The position numbers and the translations under genes are program-made. DNA of 51,937 bases from Acidobacteriota bacterium. GTDB lineage: Bacteria > Acidobacteriota > Terriglobia > Acidiferrales > UBA7541. Shown here piece by piece: positions 34,379-42,171 of the stretch; positions within the stretch are counted from its first letter, which is position 1, and every line of letters begins with the position of its first letter. The DNA is taken from contig QHYM01000102.1 in NCBI GenBank assembly GCA_003223295.1, positions 1 to 51,937 of the forward strand, read 5' to 3'. The notes beneath the pieces are model-generated. The model made no database searches. It saw nothing but the letters and a program-made list of their open reading frames with translations, and was not told the DNA's origin.

Positions 34379-35599
34379 ATGACCGCAGCGAACCTCGAGA
34401 CAGCCACCGATTGCGAGACGATGTCCCAGCGAATTCTCATTGCCGATGATCAGAAGGACGTGCTGGACGCCTTGCAGTTGCTCCTCAAGGGGTACGGCTA
34501 CGTCCTCGAAACAGTTAGCACCCCTGCCGATTTGCTCGCGGCCCTGGCGCAGCGCGAATTCGACCTCCTGCTCATGGACTTGAATTACGCGCGGGATACC
34601 ACGTCTGGGCGGGAGGGCCTGGATGTGCTGGGGCGCCTGCAGGAGATGCCCGACGCCCCGCCCGTGGTGGCCATGACGGGTTGGGCCACCGTGGGTTTGG
34701 CCGTCGCGGCCATGCAGCATGGCGTGAGCGATTTCGTGGAAAAACCCTGGAGTAACGCGCAGCTGCTGGAAATCCTGGAAAAACAGATTTCCCTTGGCCG
34801 CGAGCGCCGCGCCTCACGCCGGAAGGCCAACGAGGAAAAGCAGGCCCGGGAAGAGGCCATCCATCATCTTCAGGAGCAGGAACACGAGATCGCCGAGGCC
34901 AAGGCGATTCAGGAAAACCTTCTTCCGCGCGAGATTCTTCAAATGGCGGGCTATGGAATTGTCAGTTCCTGGCAGTCGGCTGGCGCGGTGGGCGGAGATT
35001 ACTTCGATGTTCTCCCGCTTGGCGAGGAAGCGCTGGGCCTGTGCATCGCCGACGTGGCCGGAAAAGGGATCCCGGCGGCGCTGCTGATGTCTAACTTGCA
35101 GGCGGCTGTCCGCGGACTTTCTTCCCCGTCGTTGGGGCCGGACGTCCTGTGCAACAGTCTGAATTCCCTCGTTTGGAGGAACACGCACACCGACCGTTTT
35201 ATCACTCTTTTCTATGCACAACTGGATGGCCCCGCTCGGCGCCTGCGCTATGCCAACGCCGGCCACAATGCGCCATTCATCGTGCATGCGGACGGCTCAC
35301 ATGAGCGGCTGCGCGAAGGCGGCGGAGTCCTCGGTGTCTTCGCGGAGCAGAGTTACGCGCTGGGGACCGTGCAACTCGCAGCTGGAGATCGTCTGGTGCT
35401 CTTTACCGACGGTGTGACGGAAGCCTGCAACCCAGAGGGCGAGGAGTTTGGAGAGCTGCGCTTATTGTCTTTGCTCGAAGAGCACCGCACGCTTCCTGCC
35501 GGCGCCCTACAAGAACAAATTCTCGCGGCAATCTCCGAGTTCACTGGCGGCCATCGGACCGACGATGCGACTCTCTTGGTTGTCGCGGTTGGCGCCTAG
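34379..35599 (+). CDS. Response regulator with PP2C-type (SpoIIE/RsbU-like) phosphatase output
   Basis: A 406-residue two-domain signalling protein. The receiver domain (about 17-140) has the acidic pair D23-D24 (ILIADDQ), phosphoacceptor D67 in LLLMDLNYA, the switch threonine in VVAMTGWAT and the lysine in DFVEKPW, so phosphorylation should work. A coiled-coil linker (145-185) leads to a SpoIIE/RsbU-like PP2C domain: NLLPREILQ, SAGAVGGDYFDVLPLGEE, CIADVAGKGIPAALLMS, YANAGHNAPF, LVLFTDGVTEA and GHRTDDATLLVV, with the metal-binding Asp residues in place. Such proteins dephosphorylate anti-sigma antagonists, often STAS proteins. The STAS-TolC gene lies 12 kb away, so a link is not supported. 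The ATG at 34379 has GGAG upstream. Confidence 0.93.
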   Translation: MTAANLETATDCETMSQRILIADDQKDVLDALQLLLKGYGYVLETVSTPADLLAALAQREFDLLLMDLNYARDTTSGREGLDVLGRLQEMPDAPPVVAMTGWATVGLAVAAMQHGVSDFVEKPWSNAQLLEILEKQISLGRERRASRRKANEEKQAREEAIHHLQEQEHEIAEAKAIQENLLPREILQMAGYGIVSSWQSAGAVGGDYFDVLPLGEEALGLCIADVAGKGIPAALLMSNLQAAVRGLSSPSLGPDVLCNSLNSLVWRNTHTDRFITLFYAQLDGPARRLRYANAGHNAPFIVHADGSHERLREGGGVLGVFAEQSYALGTVQLAAGDRLVLFTDGVTEACNPEGEEFGELRLLSLLEEHRTLPAGALQEQILAAISEFTGGHRTDDATLLVVAVGA

Positions 35600-35931
35600 G
35601 CTCTGCGCAAGGAACTCCTGTCGCTCGCTTGTCAAACATCATTGAATCATCGGCTTGAGCCTGGCCAGATGAGACTAGCCGCCGCCCCGCATCCGGCGTA
35701 TCTGCTCCAGCGCCCGCACCATGCCGGGGTTATGTTAGCGGTACGTATCGATTCCGGTAAGCCATTGAAGCATTAAGAAGATGAATTCCCAAATGAGAAA
35801 ACGCCGAGTCCAAGATGGGAAGGAGAAACCCCGCTGGTCAATCTCAATCTGGAAAACTCGATGCCGCAAAATGAGAGAGCCGGGACCACTCCCGGCTCTC
35901 TCGAAAACACTCCCTATGGCGTCAGAAGCGC
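35600..35931. other. Intergenic region with terminator
   Basis: About 330 bases. Only the 12-bp terminator listed next is clear. A minus-strand frame at 35675-35734 reads PGMVRALEQIRRMRGGG before a stop and may be a decayed coding remnant, but has no recognised homologue. Confidence 0.5.
35873..35902 (-). terminator. Terminator of the acidic/basic small protein gene
   Basis: A perfect 12-bp stem (GAGAGAGCCGGG with CCCGGCTCTCTC), 6-base loop, followed on the minus strand by CATTTTG. It lies about 30 bases past the stop at 35932. Confidence 0.8.
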
Positions 35932-36231
35932 CTAGCGCCTCTTTTTCTTCTTCGCCGCCTTCCGGGCCGGCTTTTTGGCTGCTTTCTTCTTGGGTTTTGC
36001 CTTCTTGACTTTTTTCTTTGGCGCCGCTTTCTTTTTGGCCGCTTTCTTCTTCGGGGCTGGCCTGGGTGCGGGCCTTGGTGCGGGAGCCTCCTCTTCCGGC
36101 TCCTCGCCTACGATTGCGAGTTCCTCTTCCTCAGTCTCCACGATCTCTTGCGTCTCGCCGCCCAGCTCCTCGTCGTCTTCCAGCCGCGACAGCTCGTTGT
36201 CGTCTTCGAAGCTTTCTTTCTCGAAATCCAT
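35932..36231 (-). CDS. Bipolar acidic/lysine-rich small protein (histone H1-like tail)
   Basis: A 99-residue protein of extreme composition. Residues 1-48 are acidic (many Glu/Asp, few bulky residues), a short PAPRPAPRPAP hinge follows, and residues 60-99 are almost all Lys, Ala, Pro and Arg (KKKAAKKKAAPKKK and similar), the composition of histone H1 or bacterial H1-like C-terminal tails. It has a strong GGAGG five bases before the ATG, a near-consensus promoter and its own terminator, so it should be expressed. The basic half should bind DNA or RNA; the acidic half may hold it in check or bind partners. The gene is very GC-rich and repetitive. No homologous folded domain is seen. Confidence 0.78.
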   Translation of the reverse strand: MDFEKESFEDDNELSRLEDDEELGGETQEIVETEEEELAIVGEEPEEEAPAPRPAPRPAPKKKAAKKKAAPKKKVKKAKPKKKAAKKPARKAAKKKKRR

Positions 36232-36335
36232 GCCGTCCTCCCCTGGGGGAATCTCATAGCCCCGTCTCTACATGGGCCTGTAATTTGCTGTTTTGGCCGG
36301 AGTTCTTGAAGGACACCCCGTCCTCGCGCCGTTGT

Positions 36336-36364
36336 TTGTTATCGTACTCGCTGTAAGTTGTCAA
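36336..36364 (-). promoter_or_regulatory. Candidate sigma-70 promoter of the acidic/basic protein gene
   Basis: On the minus strand, perfect TTGACA (36364-36359), 17 bases, TAACAA (36341-36336). It lies about 105 bases upstream of the ATG at 36231. Confidence 0.55.
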
Positions 36365-36484
36365 GTAGTCTGCACAGTCGTGAGGAAAAGCGGCTCCAAA
36401 GACAGACGAAGAAAGTATCGGCACGCCGGACGGGGGGCACTGCCTCTTCGTTGCGGATTCTATAACTGTATGAAAGTAAAATGT

Positions 36485-38299
36485 TTAGCTTGAATTCCCG
36501 CCAGCTGGGGCACTGCTGGCTTTCGCGGGAGTTGAAACGGACGCTTTCTTTTTGGAGCGAGAGCGCGCACGGCTCCGAGATTTTTCCGGCGCGCCGCCAA
36601 TCGTATAAATGCGCAGTACCATACCGCGGCTCACTCGGTTGGACTTCAAACGGTTCCACTTGCGCACGTCCTCGGCATTCACGCTGAAGCGGTCCGCAAT
36701 CCCCGCTAGCGTGTCGCCTCGCCGCACGCGGTAGCTTACCAAGAGCCGTTTGGTCTCCGATGCTGGCTGCGTTGCGGGAATGATCAGCTTGCTTCCCGCC
36801 TCCAGAGCCGCGGTGCGCTCGATTTTGTTGGCTTCAGCGATGGCCACCGGCGTCACGCGGTATTTTTTAGCAATGGAAGCCAGCGTCTCGCCGGGTTCCA
36901 CACGGTGGCGCCGCCAGCTGACCCACTTGTCGGGGGGAATCGCCGCGATTTCCGCAGTGAATTTTTCGCCGGTGCCTTGAGGAAGGCCCAATTCGAACGA
37001 AGGATCGTCCGGTGTGGCCGTGCGCAGCAGGGAAGGGTTCAGCGCGCGCAGCGTTTCCACGTCCACGTCGATAGTCTCCGCCACCAGCCGCAGGTCGATC
37101 GGGCGGCCTGGTTTCACGACGTCCGTTGGAACCGGCGTCTCCGGGTCAGTCTGGATGTTGTAATGCGCCGCGTCCTTGGCAATCAGCGTCAATGCGATGA
37201 TGATAGGCACGTAATTTTTTGTTTCGCGCGGCAATACGTTGCGCTTGTATAGCTCCCAGAAATCCGCGTATCCCGTGCGCTCGATGCCTTTCTGCACGTT
37301 GCCGGGCCCGCAGTTGTACGCCGCCATGGCCAGATACCAGTCGCCAAAAAGTCCGTAGAGATCGCGCAAATGCTGCGCCGCCGCGCGCGTGGCCTTCTCC
37401 GGATCCTGCCGCTCGTCAATCCACCAGGTATGGCGCAACCCATACTGCTGCCCGCGATAGGCCACGAATTGCCAGATCCCCCGCGCGCCGGCCCGCGAAA
37501 GTGCCAGCGGCTGGAACGCGCTCTCGGCTTGCGCCAGATAAATCAGATCCTGGGGAAGGCCTTCCTCTCGAAGAACCCGTGAAATCATGTCCCGGTAACG
37601 GCCGCTGCGCCGCAAACCGGTTTCCACGATGTCGCGCCCCTTGGGCGTCTGAAAAAAATTGAGGAACGAGAGCACTTCGCTGTTTACGGTCAACGGCAGG
37701 TCGTGGGAAACGTTCTTGGCCGCTTCCTCGGCGCGTTCCTTCAAACGAGGATCGGCGGGAATCGCTACCGCCGCCACTTCATCGATGGGCGCGGGAATAG
37801 CGGCGGCTTCGGCGAAACCTTCCCCTCCGCGGAACGCTTGGAGTTCATAGGCGTACACTGTGTCCACCACATGGTGAAACAACGCGCTCAACGTAGGATT
37901 GCTGTCCGGGTCGTAGCCGCTTTCCAGCATCCAATCCACCGCGTCGTCAAAGTCCTTGCGCGCCGCTTCCAGGTGGCCGGCCTTGAAATTCTTCTCCCCG
38001 GAGGCGAACTTCTCCTGAACTTTTTGGACTAGATAAGTCTTTCCGTCAGGAAACGGTGGCAGTAGAGATTTCGGCCCTGGCCGCTTAGGATCCGTCAGCG
38101 GCAGCGGCGCAAGCGCTACTGGTGGTTGAGCCTGTTGCGCCGCCTCGGATTTGGCAGCCGACGTCGCGGTAACGTGGGCTGTGGTTGTCTGAGTCCCGGG
38201 AACATGAGCCTGCACCGGCTTCCTGGTTGCATCCTCGCAACCCAGGCCGACCGCCGCCATCACGATTGTGCTTGCCGCCAGGAGCACCCGTCGTTTCAT
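36485..38299 (-). CDS. mltD: Membrane-bound lytic murein transglycosylase D-like lipoprotein with LysM domains
   Basis: A 604-residue periplasmic lipoprotein that cleaves peptidoglycan. The N-terminus has a signal peptide with lipobox VGLGC; the Pro/Thr-rich linker follows. The SLT domain (about 235-350) has catalytic Glu in AQAESAF, the SRAGARGIWQF block and MAAYNCGPGNV. A LysM-like segment (about 395-440, weak) and two full LysM domains follow (HRVEPGETLASIAKKYRVTP and YRVRRGDTLAGIADRFSVNA), which bind glycan. The C-terminal tail is Ser/Lys/Arg-rich. The ATG at 38299 is used; a GTG two codons earlier is equal. No strong ribosome-binding site is seen. It is divergent from the serine hydrolase gene. 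Confidence 0.92.
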   Translation of the reverse strand: MKRRVLLAASTIVMAAVGLGCEDATRKPVQAHVPGTQTTTAHVTATSAAKSEAAQQAQPPVALAPLPLTDPKRPGPKSLLPPFPDGKTYLVQKVQEKFASGEKNFKAGHLEAARKDFDDAVDWMLESGYDPDSNPTLSALFHHVVDTVYAYELQAFRGGEGFAEAAAIPAPIDEVAAVAIPADPRLKERAEEAAKNVSHDLPLTVNSEVLSFLNFFQTPKGRDIVETGLRRSGRYRDMISRVLREEGLPQDLIYLAQAESAFQPLALSRAGARGIWQFVAYRGQQYGLRHTWWIDERQDPEKATRAAAQHLRDLYGLFGDWYLAMAAYNCGPGNVQKGIERTGYADFWELYKRNVLPRETKNYVPIIIALTLIAKDAAHYNIQTDPETPVPTDVVKPGRPIDLRLVAETIDVDVETLRALNPSLLRTATPDDPSFELGLPQGTGEKFTAEIAAIPPDKWVSWRRHRVEPGETLASIAKKYRVTPVAIAEANKIERTAALEAGSKLIIPATQPASETKRLLVSYRVRRGDTLAGIADRFSVNAEDVRKWNRLKSNRVSRGMVLRIYTIGGAPEKSRSRARSRSKKKASVSTPAKASSAPAGGNSS

Positions 38300-38443
38300 C
38301 TCCACTATGGTAAAGAGCCGGTCGCACCCAGGTCAACGCTTCTTGGCTGGCCTGGTGCTGACGGTCTTACTACCGCGAGACCTTCCAATCCTGCGTTCCG
38401 CGCCTGCCCTTCGTTGCGATAGACTCCAATCCGAGGTGATTTC

Positions 38444-39592
38444 ATGCAGACTCGTAGTCCGTTTGCCGGGAAGAGCATGCGGTGGAAGCGGGCAATCCTT
38501 TTTTCCCTCTCAGTTCTTCTTTGCATCTCGCCTCTTTCTGCGCAGCAAAAGAGCCTTCCTCTCGAGAAGCGCGCGGCCATCGAAAAAGCCGTCGCCAGCT
38601 TTATGTCCGCGAACAGCATCCCCGGGCTTTCTGCTGCTGTCGTCCTCGAAGGCGAACCTCGCTGGTCGCAGGGTTTTGGCATGGCCGATCTCGAAAATTC
38701 TTCCCCCGCCACCTCTTCAACGCTCTTCCGCTTGGGCTCCGTCTCCAAACCTATCTCCGCCACCGCTGTTTTGCAGCTCTGGGAGCGCGGCAAACTGGAC
38801 CTCGATGCCCCGGTGCAAAAATACTGCCCGGAATTCCCGCAAAAAGAATGGCCCATCACCACCCGAGAACTCCTCGGCCACCTCGGCGGAATCCGCCATT
38901 ACCATCCTGACGGCAAAGGTGACGTTCCCGAGGACAGCGCCCGGCATTTCGCCAGCATGCAGGAATCGTTGCAGATTTTTGCCAGCGATCCTCTGGTCGC
39001 CAAACCAGGCACAAAATTCAACTATTCCACGTACGGCTACACCGTTGTCGGGTGCGTTATGGAGGGTGCGGCTTCCGAGAAATTCACCGACTACGTGCGC
39101 AAAAACATTTTCCAGCCCGCGGGGATGGAGCAGACCCGCGACGACGATTTTTTCACCGTGATCCCCCACCGAACGCGCTGGTATCACAAAGACAAATCCG
39201 GCATTGTCCGCAACGCCGGAGTCCTCGACTCCAGCTATAAGATTCCCGGAGGCGGAATCATCTCTTCTGCGGACGACATGGGGCGGTTCGAAGCGGCGAT
39301 CCTAGGCGACAAGCTGCTGCAGCACGCTACCAGGGACCTCATGTGGACTTCTCTCAAGACCGCGGAGGGAAAGCAGACGGGATACGGTCTGGGTTGGGGC
39401 ATCCTGGATAAGTTTGGCCTGCACATTCTGGCGCACACGGGCGGCCAGCAAGGCACCAGCACGGCCTTCGCCGTCGTTCCCGACCGACGCGCCGGCGTTG
39501 TGCTGCTGGCAAACATGGACAGCGTGGACGTCGACCAACTTGCCATGCAAATCCTGCGCATCGCACTGGACGTGCCGGCCAGTGCGCCTTAG
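38444..39592 (+). CDS. Exported serine beta-lactamase-like hydrolase (class C/LACTB type)
   Basis: A 382-residue secreted protein of the serine beta-lactamase/DD-peptidase superfamily. The ATG at 38444 has GAGGTG five bases before it. A signal peptide is at about 12-33 (LFSLSVLLCISPLSAQ). The SxxK nucleophile is in GSVSKPI, the second motif is YSTYGY (YSN in most relatives), and the third is HTGGQQG in place of KTG. A Gly-rich IPGGGIISSADDMGRFE segment is typical of this family. It may be an esterase or peptidase of the LACTB kind rather than an antibiotic-hydrolysing enzyme; Asn to Thr in the second motif is unusual. It is transcribed divergently from mltD. Confidence 0.88.
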   Translation: MQTRSPFAGKSMRWKRAILFSLSVLLCISPLSAQQKSLPLEKRAAIEKAVASFMSANSIPGLSAAVVLEGEPRWSQGFGMADLENSSPATSSTLFRLGSVSKPISATAVLQLWERGKLDLDAPVQKYCPEFPQKEWPITTRELLGHLGGIRHYHPDGKGDVPEDSARHFASMQESLQIFASDPLVAKPGTKFNYSTYGYTVVGCVMEGAASEKFTDYVRKNIFQPAGMEQTRDDDFFTVIPHRTRWYHKDKSGIVRNAGVLDSSYKIPGGGIISSADDMGRFEAAILGDKLLQHATRDLMWTSLKTAEGKQTGYGLGWGILDKFGLHILAHTGGQQGTSTAFAVVPDRRAGVVLLANMDSVDVDQLAMQILRIALDVPASAP

Positions 39593-39678
39593 TTGAGTAG
39601 CGCCTCGAACCGTCCGGTACGAGCACACTATCCCCTCTAAACAGCGAACCACTCTGCCAGACTAAGACCTTCCGACCA

Positions 39679-40707
39679 TTAGTCTGGCGGCCACTCGCCG
39701 AAGACGCGGTCGATTACGTCGTCGAACCAGTATTTGTAAAAGCCGTCATCGCATGAAATCACTTTGAAGCCGTAGGCCTTTTCGAAGTGGCGTCCGAAGT
39801 GCGGACGCCGGCCGTCCGCATCGCAGAAGGGGTATTCCTCGGAAAGGCCCCAGGAGCTGAAGACGCGCCCCGATTTCTTCATCAGGTGGGGATCCGCTGC
39901 GAGGCAGGCAACGGCTCGTCCGGCATACAGCGGAGTTTCCGATTCCGCGTAGTCCGGCACCTTCTTTACCGCGTCACGCCAATTGGCTTCGGTGACGCCG
40001 AAGCGCTCGAGCATCACCTCAGAACGCAGGAAGCCAGGCGTGAGCGCCACGGCGGCGATATTCTTTTTTCTCAGCTCGCGCGCCATGGCGAACGCCAAGC
40101 GGATGACGCTCGTCTTGATCAAATCAAAGATGAGATGTCCTCGGTAGGTGTAGGAATCGCCGTCGCCGATCTCGACGATGAGGCTGGTTCGCGACTTGTC
40201 TTTTGCCGTCTCGATCAGGAGTGGGGCGGCAAAATGGCTGGTAATGATATGTGTATGCACGGCGTTCCGAAACATTGCGAATCCCTTTTCCACGTCGAGC
40301 TGCCAGAATGTCTTGCCAAACTCATGTTCCGCACTCTCGGAGATATCGTTCACCAGCACGTGCAGCTTTCCCTGCTCGTTGCGAATTCGCGTGATGAGCT
40401 CTTCAACTTGCTTCGCTTCCAGATGATCCATCACCACGGCAATGCCTTGGCCGCCCCGAGCGGTCACCATCTCCGCAGTCTCTTCGATGGTTTCCGGTCG
40501 GCCGAGATAGTATTCGGAAGGCAGGCGCCGCGTCGGACTTTTTCCGGTGGGTTTTGTCCGCGTGCTTCGCCCGGTGCAGTACACCGTCGCGCCCGCTTCG
40601 CCAAGTGCCAGCGCTATGCCGCGCCCAACGCCGCGTGTGGCTCCTGCCACGAGCGCGATGCAACCCTTCAGGTCCGGCGGTTGGTAGGAAGAGTCGGAAG
40701 AAGTCAT
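39679..40707 (-). CDS. Short-chain dehydrogenase/reductase with atypical active site
   Basis: A 342-residue SDR-family protein. The ATG at 40707 follows GAGGTG by three bases. The NAD(P)-binding glycine motif is VAGATRGVGRGIALALG, with CTGRSTRTK suggesting NADP. The catalytic region departs from the family: the NNAG position reads VNDIS and the YxxxK motif reads FDLIK, so Tyr is replaced by Phe. SDRs without Tyr are usually inactive or bind another partner. After residue 250 there is a longer C-terminal extension with CDADGRRPHFGRHFEKAYGF. It is divergent from a TetR-family regulator, which probably controls it. Confidence 0.88.
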   Translation of the reverse strand: MTSSDSSYQPPDLKGCIALVAGATRGVGRGIALALGEAGATVYCTGRSTRTKPTGKSPTRRLPSEYYLGRPETIEETAEMVTARGGQGIAVVMDHLEAKQVEELITRIRNEQGKLHVLVNDISESAEHEFGKTFWQLDVEKGFAMFRNAVHTHIITSHFAAPLLIETAKDKSRTSLIVEIGDGDSYTYRGHLIFDLIKTSVIRLAFAMARELRKKNIAAVALTPGFLRSEVMLERFGVTEANWRDAVKKVPDYAESETPLYAGRAVACLAADPHLMKKSGRVFSSWGLSEEYPFCDADGRRPHFGRHFEKAYGFKVISCDDGFYKYWFDDVIDRVFGEWPPD

Positions 40708-40746
40708 GGTCACCTCGGGGAAGGACGCTGTCCAATAATAAACAGG

Positions 40747-40786
40747 CATTCAGTAATGTCAAGTGGAAAATGAACCGCCATTCAGT
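40747..40786. promoter_or_regulatory. Candidate TetR-family operator repeats
   Basis: CATTCAGT occurs at 40747-40754 and 40779-40786, 32 bases apart (three helical turns), in the intergenic region of the divergent SDR and TetR genes. The flanks are also alike (GGCATTCAGTAAT and GCCATTCAGTTAT). This fits a two-site operator of the neighbouring regulator. Confidence 0.5.
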
Positions 40787-40849
40787 TATTCTTGCTGCGG
40801 CCGCCTGTCTAGGGGAATTTGTCGCAACTACGGCAGGCATTTCGAAAAA

Positions 40850-41491
40850 ATGTCGCCCCGTCCTCGCGAAACCTCCGACGCCGAAATCCTGGAGGCCACT
40901 GCGCGCGCCATGCAACAGTACAGTCCCACGCGGCTCACGCTCGCCCATGTGGCCAAAGAAGCCGGGGTCGTACCTGCCACGCTTATCCAACGCTTTGGCA
41001 CCAAGCGAGGGCTGTTGCTGGCGGCGTGCAGCACTGCTCCTGCAAGCGTCCCTGAACAATTCGCCGCCGCGCGGGCAAAATACAAATCCCCGCTCAAAAC
41101 CCTTGTTGAGCTCTATGTCGCGTGCAGTGCCTTTGCTTCCACTCCGGAGGCCATGGCCAACGGTCTGGCTTACCTCCAGAATGACCTCATCGATCCCGAG
41201 TTCCGTGCCATCACCCTCGCGCAATTCAAAGCCCTCCTTGGGGAAACGCGTAAGCTCCTCGACGAAGCCGTGACCGCCCGCGAATTGGTGAAGTGCGACA
41301 CCGCCGAGCTCGCACGCCTTATCCAGCACGTCAACGGTGGCTCAATGCTGGACTGGGCTGTCTTCCGCGAAGGCTCGCTCGCGGCGTGGCTCCGCCGCGA
41401 TCTCGAAGCCCTCCTCCGTCCTTATCACCCAGGACCCAAGAATTCAGGGCGCGCGCGGAGTTCAAAGCGGGGATCAAAACGTCGTGAATGA
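40850..41491 (+). CDS. TetR-family transcriptional regulator
   Basis: A 213-residue regulator. The ATG at 40850 starts MSPRPRETSDAEI; the longer frame upstream has no support. The TetR_N helix-turn-helix is at about 10-58 (LTLAHVAKEAGVVPATLIQR, FGTKRGLLL), followed by an all-helical ligand domain. The Ser/Arg-rich C-terminal tail (about 197-213) is a basic extension. It should repress the divergent SDR gene and itself, binding the two CATTCAGT sites between them. The inducer is unknown. Confidence 0.9.
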   Translation: MSPRPRETSDAEILEATARAMQQYSPTRLTLAHVAKEAGVVPATLIQRFGTKRGLLLAACSTAPASVPEQFAAARAKYKSPLKTLVELYVACSAFASTPEAMANGLAYLQNDLIDPEFRAITLAQFKALLGETRKLLDEAVTARELVKCDTAELARLIQHVNGGSMLDWAVFREGSLAAWLRRDLEALLRPYHPGPKNSGRARSSKRGSKRRE

Positions 41492-41839
41492 ATTCTCTGC
41501 GACTTAGGGAGTATGGTAGCGGCGGACATCTCCAAAAGCCCTAAGTCACGGATCCCTCTTGCAGATGACCCAACCGTCATGGCCAAAAAGAAACTATTGG
41601 TAAGTCACCCTATCCGTGGTAGCATGGTTTTGCGTTTGTTGCTCTTGTATCGCCTTTGGGTAAGAAAGCGGTCGCAAGGTCACACTTGCGGCCATTTTTT
41701 TGCGCGGTTGACCGCTTTGCAGCCAGCCGAGCGAAGCTTGAAGACGGCCGCGGCTCTGTTGAGGGGCTCGGAACTTGAGGCATCAGATAGCTTATAGAAG
41801 TGCTCAGCCTTCCATGGCTGACAGAAACGAGTAAATGCA
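41492..41839 (+). promoter_or_regulatory. Long region upstream of cold-shock gene with hairpins
   Basis: About 350 bases between the TetR stop and the cold-shock gene. A perfect 9-bp inverted repeat is at 41501-41509/41539-41547 (GACTTAGGG / CCCTAAGTC). A terminator-like hairpin is at 41670-41701. After it about 138 bases lead to the GTG of the cold-shock gene. Long leaders are common for cold-shock mRNAs, but I could not fix the promoter. A frame from 41513 to 41797 has no recognised product. Confidence 0.5.
41670..41701 (+). terminator. Intrinsic terminator or leader attenuator upstream of cspA
   Basis: A 9-bp stem (GGTCGCAAG with CTTGCGGCC, one G-U), 6-base loop, then ATTTTTTT. It may end the tetR transcript or act as an attenuator in the cold-shock leader. 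Confidence 0.75.
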
Positions 41840-42046
41840 GTGAATAAAGAACAGGGTACCGTGAAGTGGTTCAATGCCAGCAAGGGCTTTGGGTTCATCC
41901 AGCGCCAGAGTGGCGAGGACGTTTTCGTCCATTTCTCCGCCATTGTGGCTGATGGCTACAAGACTCTCAACGATGGCCAGGCGGTTGAATTCGAAGTAAC
42001 CAAGGGTCCAAAGGGCCTGCAGGCTACGAACGTACAGCCCCTCTAA
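41840..42046 (+). CDS. cspA: Cold-shock protein (CspA family)
   Basis: A 68-residue single OB-fold protein, normal length for the family, that binds single-stranded RNA and DNA. RNP1 is KGFGFIQ and RNP2 is DVFVHFSAI; the start [15 protein letters not shown] is canonical. The start is GTG at 41840, with only a weak upstream site, which may help temperature-dependent translation. It has a long leader and ends at a very stable terminator, so it is probably monocistronic and highly expressed. Confidence 0.96.
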   Translation: MNKEQGTVKWFNASKGFGFIQRQSGEDVFVHFSAIVADGYKTLNDGQAVEFEVTKGPKGLQATNVQPL

Positions 42047-42071
42047 TTTCGCTTCACAAGTAACAACAATT

Positions 42072-42102
42072 GGGCGGCGCGCTTCGGTGCGCCGCCCTTT
42101 TT
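42072..42102 (+). terminator. Strong intrinsic terminator of cspA, UUCG tetraloop
   Basis: A GGGCGGCGC/GCGCCGCCC stem extended by a wobble and a C-G pair closing a UUCG tetraloop (11 bp in all), followed by TTTTT. It lies about 25 bases after the stop. Confidence 0.95.
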
Positions 42103-42171
42103 GCGTTTTACCATCCAATTTGAAGGCCCGGCTAGCGCCATTGCTTGCTATGCCGCACCGCTAATGCGGCC

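Noticed and set aside
35675-35740. Possible coding remnant on the minus strand (PGMVRALEQIRRMRGGG before a stop)
   Set aside because: Short, interrupted by TAA and without a recognised family; could be chance.
41513-41797. 94-residue frame upstream of cspA
   Set aside because: It runs through the terminator hairpin and has no recognisable product or ribosome-binding site.
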